From Mesorhizobium sp. ZC-5 (lineage in GTDB: Bacteria; Pseudomonadota; Alphaproteobacteria; Rhizobiales; Rhizobiaceae), in NCBI RefSeq assembly GCF_025753855.1, contig NZ_JAOWPT010000019.1, positions 1-64,000 on the forward strand: a stretch of DNA of 64,000 nt, in the 5' to 3' direction. Positions within the stretch are counted from its first letter, which is position 1. Every line of letters begins with the position of its first letter. The notes below the pieces were generated by a model. It was not told the origin of the DNA and made no database searches. It saw only the letters and a list, made by a program, of their open reading frames with translations. Made by a program: the position numbers and the translations under genes. Below, in pieces: positions 7,373 through 15,985 of the stretch.

Positions 7373-9514
7373 CTACCCGTGCTCACTTTTGTTGAAACGT
7401 TGCTTTGGCTGGGTCTCAGCCGCCTGTCGAAGGCAATCCGCCTGCCAGCCGATCGTACTGCGAAGGAAATTGTTGCCCAGAGCGGTGAATGCGGCCCGCT
7501 CCCGATGGTCCTTGCCGTGGCCGTGCCCGCTCGTGCTGGGTTCGTAGAAGTAAGCGGAATAGCCAAGAGCCTGCAGCTTTGCGGCCATCTTGCGCGCATG
7601 GCCCGGGTGGACGCGGTCGTCCCGCGTCGAGGTGGCGATCAGGATCGGCGGATAGGGCTCTCCCGGCATCGCGGCGTGATAGGCGGAGATTTCCTTCAGG
7701 AAGGTCCAATCCTCCGGCTTGTCGGGATCGCCATATTCGTCAATCCAGTTCGCGCCCGCTAAAAGCTTGGTGTAGCGGCGCATATCGACGAGCGGCATTG
7801 TGCAGAACAGCGCGCCGAAACGCTCGGGATAGCGGGTCAGCATATTGGCGATCAGGAGGCCGCCATTTGAGCCGCCCTCGGCGGCAATCCGCCTCGGCTG
7901 TGCAATGCCTCTTCGCACGAGGTCGGCAGCGATGGCGGCGAAGTCGTCATGGGCGAGACGTTTGCCCTGTCTTCGCCCGTCCTCGTGCCAACGGGTTCCA
8001 AACTCGCCACCCCCTCGGATGTTCGCCACCACGCACGTGCCGCCGCGTTCGAGCCACAGCTTGCCGATCAAGGAGTTGCAGTAGGGCAGGAGCGATGTGC
8101 CGAACCCGCCGTCGGTGGTGAGGTGAACCGGAGCGTCCCCGCTCCTGTTCGCCGGGCCGACCTGCGTATAGGGGATCATCTCACCATCGGTCGAGACTGC
8201 CTCGTGGCGCGTGACCACCAGCCCGGATGCGTCGAAATTCTGCGGGTTGCGCTTCAGGACCACTGGAGCGCCGAGAGGCGGCGCGGCATCGAGGTCGAAT
8301 AGGAGAAGCTGCGGCGGTGTGATGGGATCCTGAGCCGAAACGAGGACCTCTCCATTGGTCTCGTGCTGTTCCGCATCGAGCGGGCACAGGTGAACAGTCC
8401 CTTCGGCGGGCACGGCGTCCAAGGCCTGGCGCGTCCATTGCTGCCGGCCGGGTATCCACATCTCGAAGCGCGGAACGAGGTTGACGAGGTAGGAGATGAT
8501 GAGCTTCCCGTTATTCCAGAAGAATGACTGCAGGAAGCGCCTGGCGCCTGGTTCAAAAAGGGTAACAAAACTGCGCTCGCCGGCGATGAAAGAGGAGAGC
8601 GAGATGCCGACCAGCGCGTCCGCCCGATGGGGCGTCCCGCCCACCGTCCAGGATTTGCGCGGCTTTACCGCCAGCCAGTCGCTGAAGCCGTTCCACTTGG
8701 CGTCTCGAGGAAGGTCGACCTGCATCATCGGCCCGCTCCTGTCCCCGATTCGCACGGTCTCCTCGAAGAAGGCCGTCTGCTCGATGAACCAAAGGCGCTC
8801 GCTCTCGGCGGTGCGGTCCAGATGGCAGGACACGCCGAGGGATTCGGAACCGGTCTCAAAGATTACCGGCGCGGTGAGCGGATCCGCGCCTCGCTTCCAC
8901 AGTCGCACGGTGCGCGCGTGGCCGGAGCGGGTGGCCATGCCGTAACCAAGCGCACTGGAAAGCAGAAGTGTGTCGGGGTCGAGCCAATTAACCCCGCCCT
9001 TGGCCTCCGCGAGGTTGAAACCGTCGGCGACAAAGCTAAGAGACGCCAGATCGAATTCGCGATGCACGACCGCGTCGCTGCCGCCGCGCGACAGGCGCAG
9101 AACGGCTCTTTCTCGTCTCTCCGGCTCAAGCGACGCGCCGCCCCAGATCCAGTCCTCTCGGTCGCTAGCGGCGAGGGCGTCCAGATCGAGCAGTAGCTCC
9201 CACTGGGGTTCCGCCTTCATGTAGCCGGCAAGGGTAGTCCGGCGCCACAGTCCACGCGGGTTTCGGGCATCTTGCCAGAAATTGTAGAGGTACTGACCGC
9301 GGCGGGTGATCAGGGGAATCCTGTCGGGATGGTCGAATATCGCCGTCAGGGCGTCGCGGTCGCGATCGAACTGCGTCCCACCGAAGTACCCCAGCGTCCT
9401 GGCCGACTGGCTGGCGGTCCAGGCAAGTGCCCGTTCGCCTTCTACATTTTCAAGCCAAAGATAGGGATCATCGTCGGGAGCATCCAGCGTTGGGCGGAAA
9501 TCGAATGCGGTCAT
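7373..9514 (-). CDS. Prolyl oligopeptidase family serine peptidase (S9A)
   Basis: A 713-residue enzyme, the usual length for prolyl oligopeptidases. It has an N-terminal beta-propeller (DDPYLWLENVEGERALAW opening) and a C-terminal alpha/beta hydrolase domain. The triad is visible: Ser in GGSNGG, Asp in TRDDRVHPGHA and His in SGHGHGKDH. No signal peptide, so cytoplasmic cleavage of proline-containing oligopeptides is likely. The ATG at 9514 lies about 145 bases after the predicted transcription start of a NifA/sigma-54 promoter, and a 23-codon ORF occupies the leader. Longer in-frame starts would lie inside the promoter and were rejected. Expression in nitrogen-fixing bacteroids is inferred. 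Confidence 0.88.
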   Translation of the reverse strand: MTAFDFRPTLDAPDDDPYLWLENVEGERALAWTASQSARTLGYFGGTQFDRDRDALTAIFDHPDRIPLITRRGQYLYNFWQDARNPRGLWRRTTLAGYMKAEPQWELLLDLDALAASDREDWIWGGASLEPERRERAVLRLSRGGSDAVVHREFDLASLSFVADGFNLAEAKGGVNWLDPDTLLLSSALGYGMATRSGHARTVRLWKRGADPLTAPVIFETGSESLGVSCHLDRTAESERLWFIEQTAFFEETVRIGDRSGPMMQVDLPRDAKWNGFSDWLAVKPRKSWTVGGTPHRADALVGISLSSFIAGERSFVTLFEPGARRFLQSFFWNNGKLIISYLVNLVPRFEMWIPGRQQWTRQALDAVPAEGTVHLCPLDAEQHETNGEVLVSAQDPITPPQLLLFDLDAAPPLGAPVVLKRNPQNFDASGLVVTRHEAVSTDGEMIPYTQVGPANRSGDAPVHLTTDGGFGTSLLPYCNSLIGKLWLERGGTCVVANIRGGGEFGTRWHEDGRRQGKRLAHDDFAAIAADLVRRGIAQPRRIAAEGGSNGGLLIANMLTRYPERFGALFCTMPLVDMRRYTKLLAGANWIDEYGDPDKPEDWTFLKEISAYHAAMPGEPYPPILIATSTRDDRVHPGHARKMAAKLQALGYSAYFYEPSTSGHGHGKDHRERAAFTALGNNFLRSTIGWQADCLRQAAETQPKQRFNKSEHG

Positions 9515-9555
9515 GTCCGGATAGCGCGATGAATGATGTCGACTGGAAAACAAGC

Positions 9556-9627
9556 TCAAGGTTCTCCCCCGGCTCGGGAGAGCTTTGTTTTCGCGGCGGC
9601 GACCGCATGTTCGGCGAGCGTGATCAT
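9556..9627 (-). CDS. 23-residue leader ORF between NifA/sigma-54 promoter and the peptidase gene
   Basis: ATG with a good ribosome binding site (GGGAGAA, 8 bases upstream) opens a 23-codon frame beginning MITLAEHAVAAAKTKLSRA. It lies about 34 bases after the predicted transcription start and ends 41 bases before the peptidase ATG. Its sequence resembles the start of a second small ORF at 10287 (M-I-x-x-x-E-x-A-V-A-A-x-K-T-x-L-S-x-A), which also follows a sigma-54 promoter. It could be a leader peptide, a small bacteroid protein, or the relic of a duplicated gene start. Confidence 0.5.
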   Translation of the reverse strand: MITLAEHAVAAAKTKLSRAGGEP

Positions 9628-9671
9628 GGATGAGTTCTCCCGGTCCGCGGCAATGCGTTTGGGGATAGCCA

Positions 9672-9687
9672 AGCATGTGTCGTGCCA
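9672..9687 (-). promoter_or_regulatory. Sigma-54 (-24/-12) promoter of the prolyl oligopeptidase gene
   Basis: The minus strand reads TGGCACG-ACAC-ATGCT against the consensus TGGCACG-N4-TTGCW. There is one mismatch and the GG/GC spacing is correct. Two NifA-type upstream sites lie about 46 and 63 bases further upstream. Confidence 0.8.
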
Positions 9688-9732
9688 AACAGGAAAATCA
9701 TTTTAGAACAATGGGATGGCTCTGATACGCTA

Positions 9733-9765
9733 TGTCTCATGTCCGACATTGTCGAAGACCCGACA
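9733..9765 (-). promoter_or_regulatory. Two NifA upstream activator sites
   Basis: TGTCTCATGTCCGACA (9733-9748) and TGTCGAAGACCCGACA (9750-9765) both match TGT-N10-ACA and start 17 bp apart. They lie roughly 80-100 bp from the predicted start of transcription, the normal position for NifA. The same pair with the same spacing occurs upstream of the M16 peptidase operon. Confidence 0.8.
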
Positions 9766-10173
9766 ACGAGTGAAGCCGTAAACGCCTGATTGGTCTCCTG
9801 TGCGAGCTCGGTGGGGCACCGCGGAAAACTCAAGCAGTTGAGCTCTCACTGCGAACTGGCAGAGTTTCGGATCGACATCGGCGACGGGGGCGATCGCCTG
9901 ATTCTGAGACAAATCGCCAAGCCGCTGGTCGGGCTTTTTCAACGAGGGTCTTGAGGGTGAAGGATCTTGCAGCTCTTGCAACTGCCGACCTTGTTGGACA
10001 AGGCATATCGCGATCTGTCCAGCAAGAGACACAAGGTTCTGCACCGTCCGTTCATGAAGACATCGTGCTGGTCTCCATGAGAAGTCTTCTGGTGCAGAAG
10101 GTGCCCGATTAGCTATTCGGAAAAAGGCGACATCGACGTGCAAATCGGGTGCCGCCGTGAGGCGCCCCCTCAA
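9766..10173. other. Spacer between two divergent NifA-type promoters
   Basis: No coding frame with family resemblance. One further TGT-N10-ACA match (10016-10031) is about 200 bp from the next -24 element, further than usual for NifA. Confidence 0.4.
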
Positions 10174-10252
10174 TGTCGGATTCTCGACAGGATCGCACAT
10201 CCGCCAACCCATTGCTTTAATAAGATTTCCTTTCTCTGGCACGGCCCTTGCT
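10174..10252 (+). promoter_or_regulatory. NifA site plus sigma-54 promoter reading toward the N-hydroxylase
   Basis: TGTCGGATTCTCGACA (10174-10189) is a NifA-type site. At 10237-10252 lies TGGCACG-GCCC-TTGCT, a full match to the sigma-54 consensus. Predicted transcription starts near 10263, so the activator site is about 80 bp upstream. Downstream are a small ORF at 10287 and, further on, the N-hydroxylase gene. Confidence 0.85.
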
Positions 10253-10286
10253 TAGGATTCTCCGAAGGTTCAGCGAGACGCCGTCC

Positions 10287-10409
10287 ATGATCATCCGCAT
10301 AGAAAATGCCGTCGCCGCAGTGAAAACCGCGCTCTCGCCCGCCACCAAGCCGCCAAAAGGCCGGCGCGTCATGGTCGAGCGGGCGACTGCGCCGGCTTCA
10401 AACATCTAA
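10287..10409 (+). CDS. 40-residue small ORF after the sigma-54 promoter
   Basis: Begins MIIRIENAVAAVKTALSPA about 24 bases after the predicted start of transcription. The first 19 residues align without gaps to the 23-residue leader ORF of the prolyl oligopeptidase gene, in the same position relative to a sigma-54 promoter. The second half is basic and proline-rich. The ribosome binding site is weak. It may be a small protein or a conserved leader. Confidence 0.45.
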   Translation: MIIRIENAVAAVKTALSPATKPPKGRRVMVERATAPASNI

Positions 10410-10623
10410 TGGGACTGGAAGGCGTCTCGCGTGACGGCGACCCGGTCTTCGAGGCGGGCGGAAAGGATGGACGTCGACACTCCCTAACCACGTCGCCGGC
10501 ACGACCCGTCGATTGTGACCGGGCTGCAATGCTCGGAGTCTACATTCGACAATCCGATCCACGGGACAATTTCCGCAAATCCGGCCCGGACCAAGGCTCG
10601 AAAACGCTCGCGAGGGGGAGCCA

Positions 10624-10734
10624 ATGGCTATGGCCGATATTCGCCACGAGCAAGCCGCTTGGTGGGAAAAATCAATAGGAGCAAGGCAAAGTGGAGTTCT
10701 CTTGCGTTGGAGTCGGTGCTGGGCCGTCTAATTT
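10624..10734 (+). CDS. Short ORF overlapping the N-hydroxylase start
   Basis: GGGGGAG followed by ATG opens a 36-codon frame (MAMADIRHEQAAWWEKSIGA...) that runs past the GTG of the N-hydroxylase in another frame. The ribosome binding site is strong. It could serve translational coupling or be the start of a truncated gene. No family recognised. Confidence 0.3.
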
Positions 10735-11995
10735 GAGTCTTGCATGTCAGATACACGAGCAAATCGGGCAAGGGGCGCTGTTCCTGGATCGGCAAGTCGA
10801 CTTCCGTTGGCATCCAGGCATCGCTTTCGATTCCTCAGAGCTCCAGGTCAGCCACTTTAAGGATCTGGTCACGCTGGTGAATCCGCGATCAGCCTACACT
10901 TTCGTAAACTACCTGTACGAGAACGGGCGTCTGTACCACTTCCTGAACGCACAGTTCGGGGCCGTGTTCAGAGCTGAGTTCGAGCAATACTTGAACTGGG
11001 CCTTCCACAGGAACCCACTTGTTCGTGGCGGGGAGACCGTGCACGAAATCCGCTTTGACGGCGAGTTCCGGGTGCGGACGGAAAACGCGGTTCTTGGCGC
11101 CAGAAACCTCGTGGTCGGCATTGGCAAGCAGGCGAGAATTCCGCCTCAGTTTGAGGGCTGGACTGGACGCAACCTGTTCCACTCATCTGTCGTCCTGCAC
11201 ATCGATCTTGACGTGCGGAGGAAGCATGTCTGCGTGGTTGGCGGAGGCCAGTCGGGGGCCGAGGTGATGTTGCACCTTGTCGGCCTGCCGAAAGAACGGC
11301 GGCCTCGATCGATCACTTGGGTCTCGCAGCGTGAAAACTACCTGCCCCTCGACAACAGCCCGTTCACAAACGAGTTGTTCATGCCCTGCTTTTCGGATCG
11401 TTTCGCCAAGATGAGCCAGTTGCAGCGCAAGCTGTTCCTGGAGCGTTTCGTACTCGCCTCGGACGGCATTTCGGAAAGCACGTTGCGTGCTATCTATCAG
11501 GCGCTGTACCGCCACGCATTTCTCGAGCCAAACCCATGCGACATCACACTGCGGCCAGGTTGCAACGTTTCGCGCTGCATCAACGCTGGCGCGGGTCACA
11601 GGCTGACCCTGCAGCGCGCCAGGCACTATGTCGGAGACGTCATGGCCGATATCGTCATCTTGGCCACCGGTTACCAGAACGCGGTGCCAGACTTCTTGGA
11701 ACCGATCGCGGACCGGCTGGAGCAGGTCGACAATGAATTGGCCATTGGCGAAGATTTTTCGGTGCACTGGGACGGGCCGCCAGACAGTCGCATCTTCATA
11801 CAAAACGCGAGCCTCGGGCAGCGCGGACTGGCTGATCCGAATCTAAGCCTGCTCGCCTGGCGAGCGCGTCGCATCCTCGACAGCCTTCTCGGGCGCGCGC
11901 CGCGCGCCACCCCCGAGCATCGCGGCTTCATCAGCCCTACTTCCATCGAGAGTTGGTCCGACCCGTTGGCCGAAGAAATGGGCAGCGGGATATGA
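10691..11995 (+). CDS. Lysine/ornithine N-hydroxylase-like flavin monooxygenase
   Basis: A 434-residue protein of the IucD/PvdA/SidA family, which uses FAD and NADPH to N-hydroxylate the side-chain amine of lysine or ornithine for siderophores and other N-oxygenated metabolites. The FAD site GVGAGPSNLSLA is near residue 6, the NADPH site CVVGGGQSGAEV near residue 178, and the family ATGY motif (ILATGYQNAVPDF) is in the C-terminal third. The GTG start follows AGGAG by nine bases. The next gene start overlaps its stop (ATGA). A sigma-54/NifA promoter lies about 430 bases upstream. No siderophore synthetase is nearby, so the product is open. Confidence 0.85.
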   Translation: MEFSCVGVGAGPSNLSLACQIHEQIGQGALFLDRQVDFRWHPGIAFDSSELQVSHFKDLVTLVNPRSAYTFVNYLYENGRLYHFLNAQFGAVFRAEFEQYLNWAFHRNPLVRGGETVHEIRFDGEFRVRTENAVLGARNLVVGIGKQARIPPQFEGWTGRNLFHSSVVLHIDLDVRRKHVCVVGGGQSGAEVMLHLVGLPKERRPRSITWVSQRENYLPLDNSPFTNELFMPCFSDRFAKMSQLQRKLFLERFVLASDGISESTLRAIYQALYRHAFLEPNPCDITLRPGCNVSRCINAGAGHRLTLQRARHYVGDVMADIVILATGYQNAVPDFLEPIADRLEQVDNELAIGEDFSVHWDGPPDSRIFIQNASLGQRGLADPNLSLLAWRARRILDSLLGRAPRATPEHRGFISPTSIESWSDPLAEEMGSGI

Positions 11996-12141
11996 CTCGG
12001 CGACTACTGATCATCGGCGGTAGCATCCAAGGAATGATGTCCACCTTCACTGCGGGGAAGGTGGGAGCCTTCTGCGAAATCATCGTGACGGGAGACGGGC
12101 CACATGGACCATATCAGATTTGGGAAGGCGGTGTTCAGTGA
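11992..12141 (+). CDS. Truncated 49-residue ORF, possible start of an ATP-grasp or reductase partner
   Basis: Starts with ATGA overlap to the N-hydroxylase stop and reads MTRRLLIIGGSIQGMMSTF. This is a glycine-rich first strand as in the N-terminal nucleotide-binding unit of ATP-grasp or oxidoreductase proteins. The frame stops after 49 residues, far too short for such a family, so it is probably the head of a decayed second gene of the operon. Confidence 0.45.
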   Translation: MTRRLLIIGGSIQGMMSTFTAGKVGAFCEIIVTGDGPHGPYQIWEGGVQ

Positions 12142-12662
12142 GCCGGATCCGGACGATTTGGACGTTGCCCTGCCGGCAGCAGAGGGAACGAGTGTAGACA
12201 CGCTACGGCAACGGCTACGCCGCCGGTACAGGCTTGGACAGAACCGGAAGATCCCGGGCATTCGCCTTGACCTCTCCGGGATCGGGGCAGTTGGCCGAAG
12301 TGCAAGTGAGTCACGATCGGAAGGCTCTGGTTCAAATTCAGCCCCAGAGACCCGACAACGCACAACCCGCGTTCACGATCGCGCAGGCTTCCAACCGACC
12401 CGCGCAAACAACAGCCCGGCGCCTTAAGATAATCGGCGAGTGCCGCCAAATCGCTCGCAAGCGTTTCCTCCGTTACATGCGCGCCGTTTCGCTGGCAATG
12501 CGGACGATAGTCTCGTCTTGAGATACATCCAGCCAAGATAGTATTTCAGGATTGCGTTTTTGCTCCGGTTGCCGAGCCGTTCGTCCGCTCCCATCGAGGA
12601 CGTTCCTGCATTCGGAGGTGGCTCGTTCGATAACCGGGTCTGCGAATCCGCAAAAAGATGCG
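12142..12662. other. Intergenic, probable decayed coding sequence
   Basis: All three frames are interrupted and none carries a recognisable family. The composition is coding-like, so it may be the rest of the gene truncated at 12141. Confidence 0.35.
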
Positions 12663-14120
12663 TCAGATGCCGCCCAGGCAGAGATATTTCATTTCGAGGT
12701 AATCCACGAGCCCGTGGCGGGAACCCTCCCGTCCGATGCCGGACTGTTTTATCCCACCGAACGGCGCTGCTTCCGACGACATCCGTCCCGTGTTGATGCC
12801 CACCATGCCGTACTCCAAGGCCTCGGCCACGCGCCAGACACGCTTCAGGTTTGACGCATAAAAATAAGCGGCGAGGCCGTAGATCGTGTCGTTGGCCTCA
12901 CGCACGACCTGATCCGCATCCTCGAAGCGAATGATTGGAGCCAAGGGCCCGAATGTCTCTTCTTGCGCCACTATCATTTCGCTGGAGATCTCGGTGAGGA
13001 CCGTCGGTTGGAAAAACGTGCCTTCCTTGCCGATGTGTTTGCCCCCGCATCGAATTACACCGCCTTTTGCGACGGAATCGGCAATATGGGATTGGATCTT
13101 GACCAAAGCATGCTTGTCGATGAGCGGGCCGATGTCGACCGCGGGAGCGAAGCCATCCCCAACCGATAAGTGGCGGACTTTCTCCACGAATTTCTCGACG
13201 AACTCGTCGTGAACGCTTGACTGGACGTAAAGGCGGTTCGCCGAAACGCAGGTCTGTCCGGCATTGCGGAACTTCGCCTGGATCGCCCCGTCAACCGCGG
13301 CGTCGATATCGGCATCGTCGAAGATGATGAAAGGTGCATTGCCGCCGAGCTCGAGGCTGACCTTCTTGATTTGGTCCGAGCACTGGCGCATCAGCAGCCG
13401 GCCAACCTCGGTTGAGCCGGTGAAGCTGATCTTACGGACCTTGGGATTGGTGCACAGTTCACGGCCGACAGCATCGCCTTCGGACGCATAGATCAGGTTG
13501 ACGACGCCTTCGGGAAAGCCAGCCTGATGCGCTAGGGCGAACATTGCGCCAGCTACGAGCGGCGTCTGTTCAGCGGGCTTGAGGACGATTGTGCAGCCCG
13601 CCGCCAAGGCCGGCGAAATCTTGCGCGCCACCATGGAGGCCGGGAAATTCCACGGTGTTATCGTGCCAACGACGCCGACCGGCTGCTTGATCACCAGCAT
13701 CCGGCGGTCCGTCGACGGCGCCGAGATCGTCTCGCCGTAGATGCGATTGGCCTCTTCGGCGTACCATTGCAGATACGCGGCCGCATGCGAGACCTCCGAT
13801 TTGGCTTCGGCAAGCGGCTTGCCCATCTCCGCGGTGAGAATCGCAGCAAGGTCATCGGCGTGGTCGATAATCAGCTGATGCCAGCGCCAGAGCATGTCGC
13901 TGCGCTCGCGTGCGGTCAATGCCGCCCATTCAGCCTGTGCGACATAGGCCATGTCGATTGCAGCGCGCGTCTCCTCGACACCCATGTCCGGAAGTTCTGC
14001 CAGCAATTCGCCGGTCGACGGGTTAAAGACCTTGAAGGTCCGCTCGCCAACAGGTGTGCCAAGTGCCGGCATGCGGTCGATGGCGCCAAACAGGTCGGGG
14101 GATTTCAGGTGGCGGATCAT
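12663..14120 (-). CDS. gabD: NAD(P)-dependent aldehyde dehydrogenase, succinate-semialdehyde type
   Basis: A complete class 3-type ALDH of 485 residues oxidising an aldehyde to the acid; succinate semialdehyde is the most likely substrate. Visible motifs: TPWNFPASMVARK (cofactor), FTGSTEVGRLLM, the catalytic Glu in LELGGNAPFIIF, and the catalytic Cys in NAGQTCVSANR. The C-terminal PFGGIKQSGIGREGSRHGLVDYLEMKY is typical of GabD. The ATG at 14120 (MIRHLKSPDLF) was chosen because the frame's longer upstream part is not family-like; its ribosome binding site is weak. In rhizobia such enzymes serve GABA and polyamine breakdown in plant tissue, which fits the symbiotic setting. Confidence 0.85.
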   Translation of the reverse strand: MIRHLKSPDLFGAIDRMPALGTPVGERTFKVFNPSTGELLAELPDMGVEETRAAIDMAYVAQAEWAALTARERSDMLWRWHQLIIDHADDLAAILTAEMGKPLAEAKSEVSHAAAYLQWYAEEANRIYGETISAPSTDRRMLVIKQPVGVVGTITPWNFPASMVARKISPALAAGCTIVLKPAEQTPLVAGAMFALAHQAGFPEGVVNLIYASEGDAVGRELCTNPKVRKISFTGSTEVGRLLMRQCSDQIKKVSLELGGNAPFIIFDDADIDAAVDGAIQAKFRNAGQTCVSANRLYVQSSVHDEFVEKFVEKVRHLSVGDGFAPAVDIGPLIDKHALVKIQSHIADSVAKGGVIRCGGKHIGKEGTFFQPTVLTEISSEMIVAQEETFGPLAPIIRFEDADQVVREANDTIYGLAAYFYASNLKRVWRVAEALEYGMVGINTGRMSSEAAPFGGIKQSGIGREGSRHGLVDYLEMKYLCLGGI

Positions 14121-14586
14121 CGGCAGGCACAGGGGCAATACCGGATTCCTCCTCAACGCAGCGAATATCCATGTCGGCAGAATGTGGGGTGTATTCTGCA
14201 GGTGCGGCTTTCTTATAGGGCCTCGGCCAGACGGCTGGTAGACCACGGTACTCAACGGGAAAGGGAAAGGACTTCGAATTCTCTGGTCGATGGCTCGCGG
14301 TTCTCACTGAGGCGAAAACTGGACAATCGGTCGTCGGCTTCGCCAGCCGCACGCGGTGCACGCTGGTGGCCTGCGCCTACAATTGCAGACAATCCTCCGG
14401 CGTCCACCATCCGCTCGAAAAGCTGGGTGAGGAGGAGCGGCACAATCAGGCGAGAGTCGACCGCCTGAACCGGGCAAATGCCTCACAAGGTCCCCGAGAA
14501 CTGCTCCGCGGGCCTCTAACCGAAACGGACTTCGCTCCATGCGAAAAGGCCCACAAGGGGAGAAGGTAAGCACCGGGTTCCTGGGC
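14121..14586. other. Intergenic, nothing recognised
   Basis: No family-like reading frame and no sigma-54 or NifA-type site seen upstream of the aldehyde dehydrogenase. Confidence 0.4.
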
Positions 14587-15984
14587 CTATCCTTTGCCCC
14601 CCAGCGACGGGCCGACGACCATAATAGAAGGCTCGGCCGAAAGCAGCTTCTTCGCCGCTGCCTTGACCTGGCCGAGCGTCACCTGATCGATGAGGGCTGG
14701 GCGGCGCTGGATGTAGTCGATGCCGAGATTGTCGATCTGCATATCGACCAGGGTGGCTGCAATCGAGCTGGAGGAATCCAGACGGGAGATGGCATAGGCG
14801 CCGATCAGATATTTCTTGCTCGCCTCGAGCTCGGCTTCGGTCGGGCCCTCTTCCACCATCTTCTTCACCACGTCGCGCACAATGCCGAGGGTCTCGGAGG
14901 CGCGGTCCGAGCGCGTCGCGGTGCTGATGATCAGCGCGTTGGAATGCTCTTGGTCGACCAGGTTGGAAGCCACACTGTAGGCAAGGCCGCGCTTTTCCCG
15001 CACCTCGTCATACAGGCGTGAGGTGAAGGGCAATCCGCCGAGGATTTCGTTCATCAGCACTGCGGCGAAGAATTGTGGCTCGCTGCGCGCGACGCCTGGA
15101 AAAACCAATTGCAGCGAGGTCTGTGGAAGGTCGTAGTTCACCTCCACCTGCTGTCCGAGTTCTGCAGCGACATCGGCGATGGGAAAAAGCGTCTTCTTTT
15201 CGCGCAAATCGCCGAACAGCTGGTCGAGCTTGTTACTGAGCGTCTTCGCGTCGATGTCCCCGACCACGGCAACACGGAGCCCGTCGCGAGCGAAAATGGC
15301 CTTGTGGAAGGCGCTGAGATCGGCCGGCGTGATGCCGGCGAGGCTCACTTTGGTACCTTTGTCCGGCCTTGAATACGGATGCGTGCCGTAGAGTGCGCGC
15401 CGCCATTTGCCCTGTGCGATCGTCTTGGGATCGCGTTCCTTGGCGATGATGTCGGAGAAGACCTGGGCGCGGATGCGCTCGAACGCCTCCTGGTCGAAGC
15501 GCGGCCTGTTGACCGCGAGCCTGAGCAGATCGAAAGCGGCATCCTGGTGTTGAGAAAGCATGCGCATCGACCCATTGATGCAGTCGCGCTGCGCGATGAA
15601 GCTCATGTGGGCGCCCGCATCGTCGAGCTCCACCTGAAAAGCATCGCTGTCGAGATCGCCAGCCCCCTCTGCGAACAGGCCGGTCATCAGATAAGCGAGC
15701 CCCTCCTTGCCGATCGGGTCCTGGGTGGTGCCGCCCTCGAAGACAAAGTGGATGGTGACGATCGGCACCGTATGGTCTTCCACCAGCCAGGCCTTTATGC
15801 CCTTTCCAGATTTTACCTCCTGGATGTCCATCGCCGCATGGGCGGTGAGCGCCTGCTGGATGAGGAAGAAAATGGCGAGGAGAAGGATGGCCAGCGGCAT
15901 GGCGAGGCGCGCAGCCTTGCCTTCTCCTGCAAGCGGAGAAGACAAGACGTGTGCGAAGGCGCCGCGGTGTTGGTTCGTCATCAT
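14587..15984 (-). CDS. M16-family peptidase-like protein, second subunit (no zinc motif)
   Basis: A 465-residue protein with a signal-anchor-like N-terminus (LAMPLAILLLAIFFLIQQALTAHA), predicting export to the periplasm. It has two M16 domains. The usual HxxEH zinc motif is replaced near the first domain (GKEGLAYLMTGLFAEG), as in the non-catalytic partner of bacterial M16 pairs. The second domain keeps LPFTSRLYDEVREKRGLAYSV, the R/Y substrate-binding segment of the family. It begins one base after the stop of the upstream M16 gene, so the pair is translationally coupled and probably forms a heterodimer. Confidence 0.87.
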   Translation of the reverse strand: MMTNQHRGAFAHVLSSPLAGEGKAARLAMPLAILLLAIFFLIQQALTAHAAMDIQEVKSGKGIKAWLVEDHTVPIVTIHFVFEGGTTQDPIGKEGLAYLMTGLFAEGAGDLDSDAFQVELDDAGAHMSFIAQRDCINGSMRMLSQHQDAAFDLLRLAVNRPRFDQEAFERIRAQVFSDIIAKERDPKTIAQGKWRRALYGTHPYSRPDKGTKVSLAGITPADLSAFHKAIFARDGLRVAVVGDIDAKTLSNKLDQLFGDLREKKTLFPIADVAAELGQQVEVNYDLPQTSLQLVFPGVARSEPQFFAAVLMNEILGGLPFTSRLYDEVREKRGLAYSVASNLVDQEHSNALIISTATRSDRASETLGIVRDVVKKMVEEGPTEAELEASKKYLIGAYAISRLDSSSSIAATLVDMQIDNLGIDYIQRRPALIDQVTLGQVKAAAKKLLSAEPSIMVVGPSLGGKG

Positions 15985-15985
15985 A

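Noticed and set aside
10016-10031. Second TGT-N10-ACA upstream of the sigma-54 promoter at 10237
   Set aside because: About 200 bp from the -24 element; the site at 10174 is in the proper window, so this one is probably chance.
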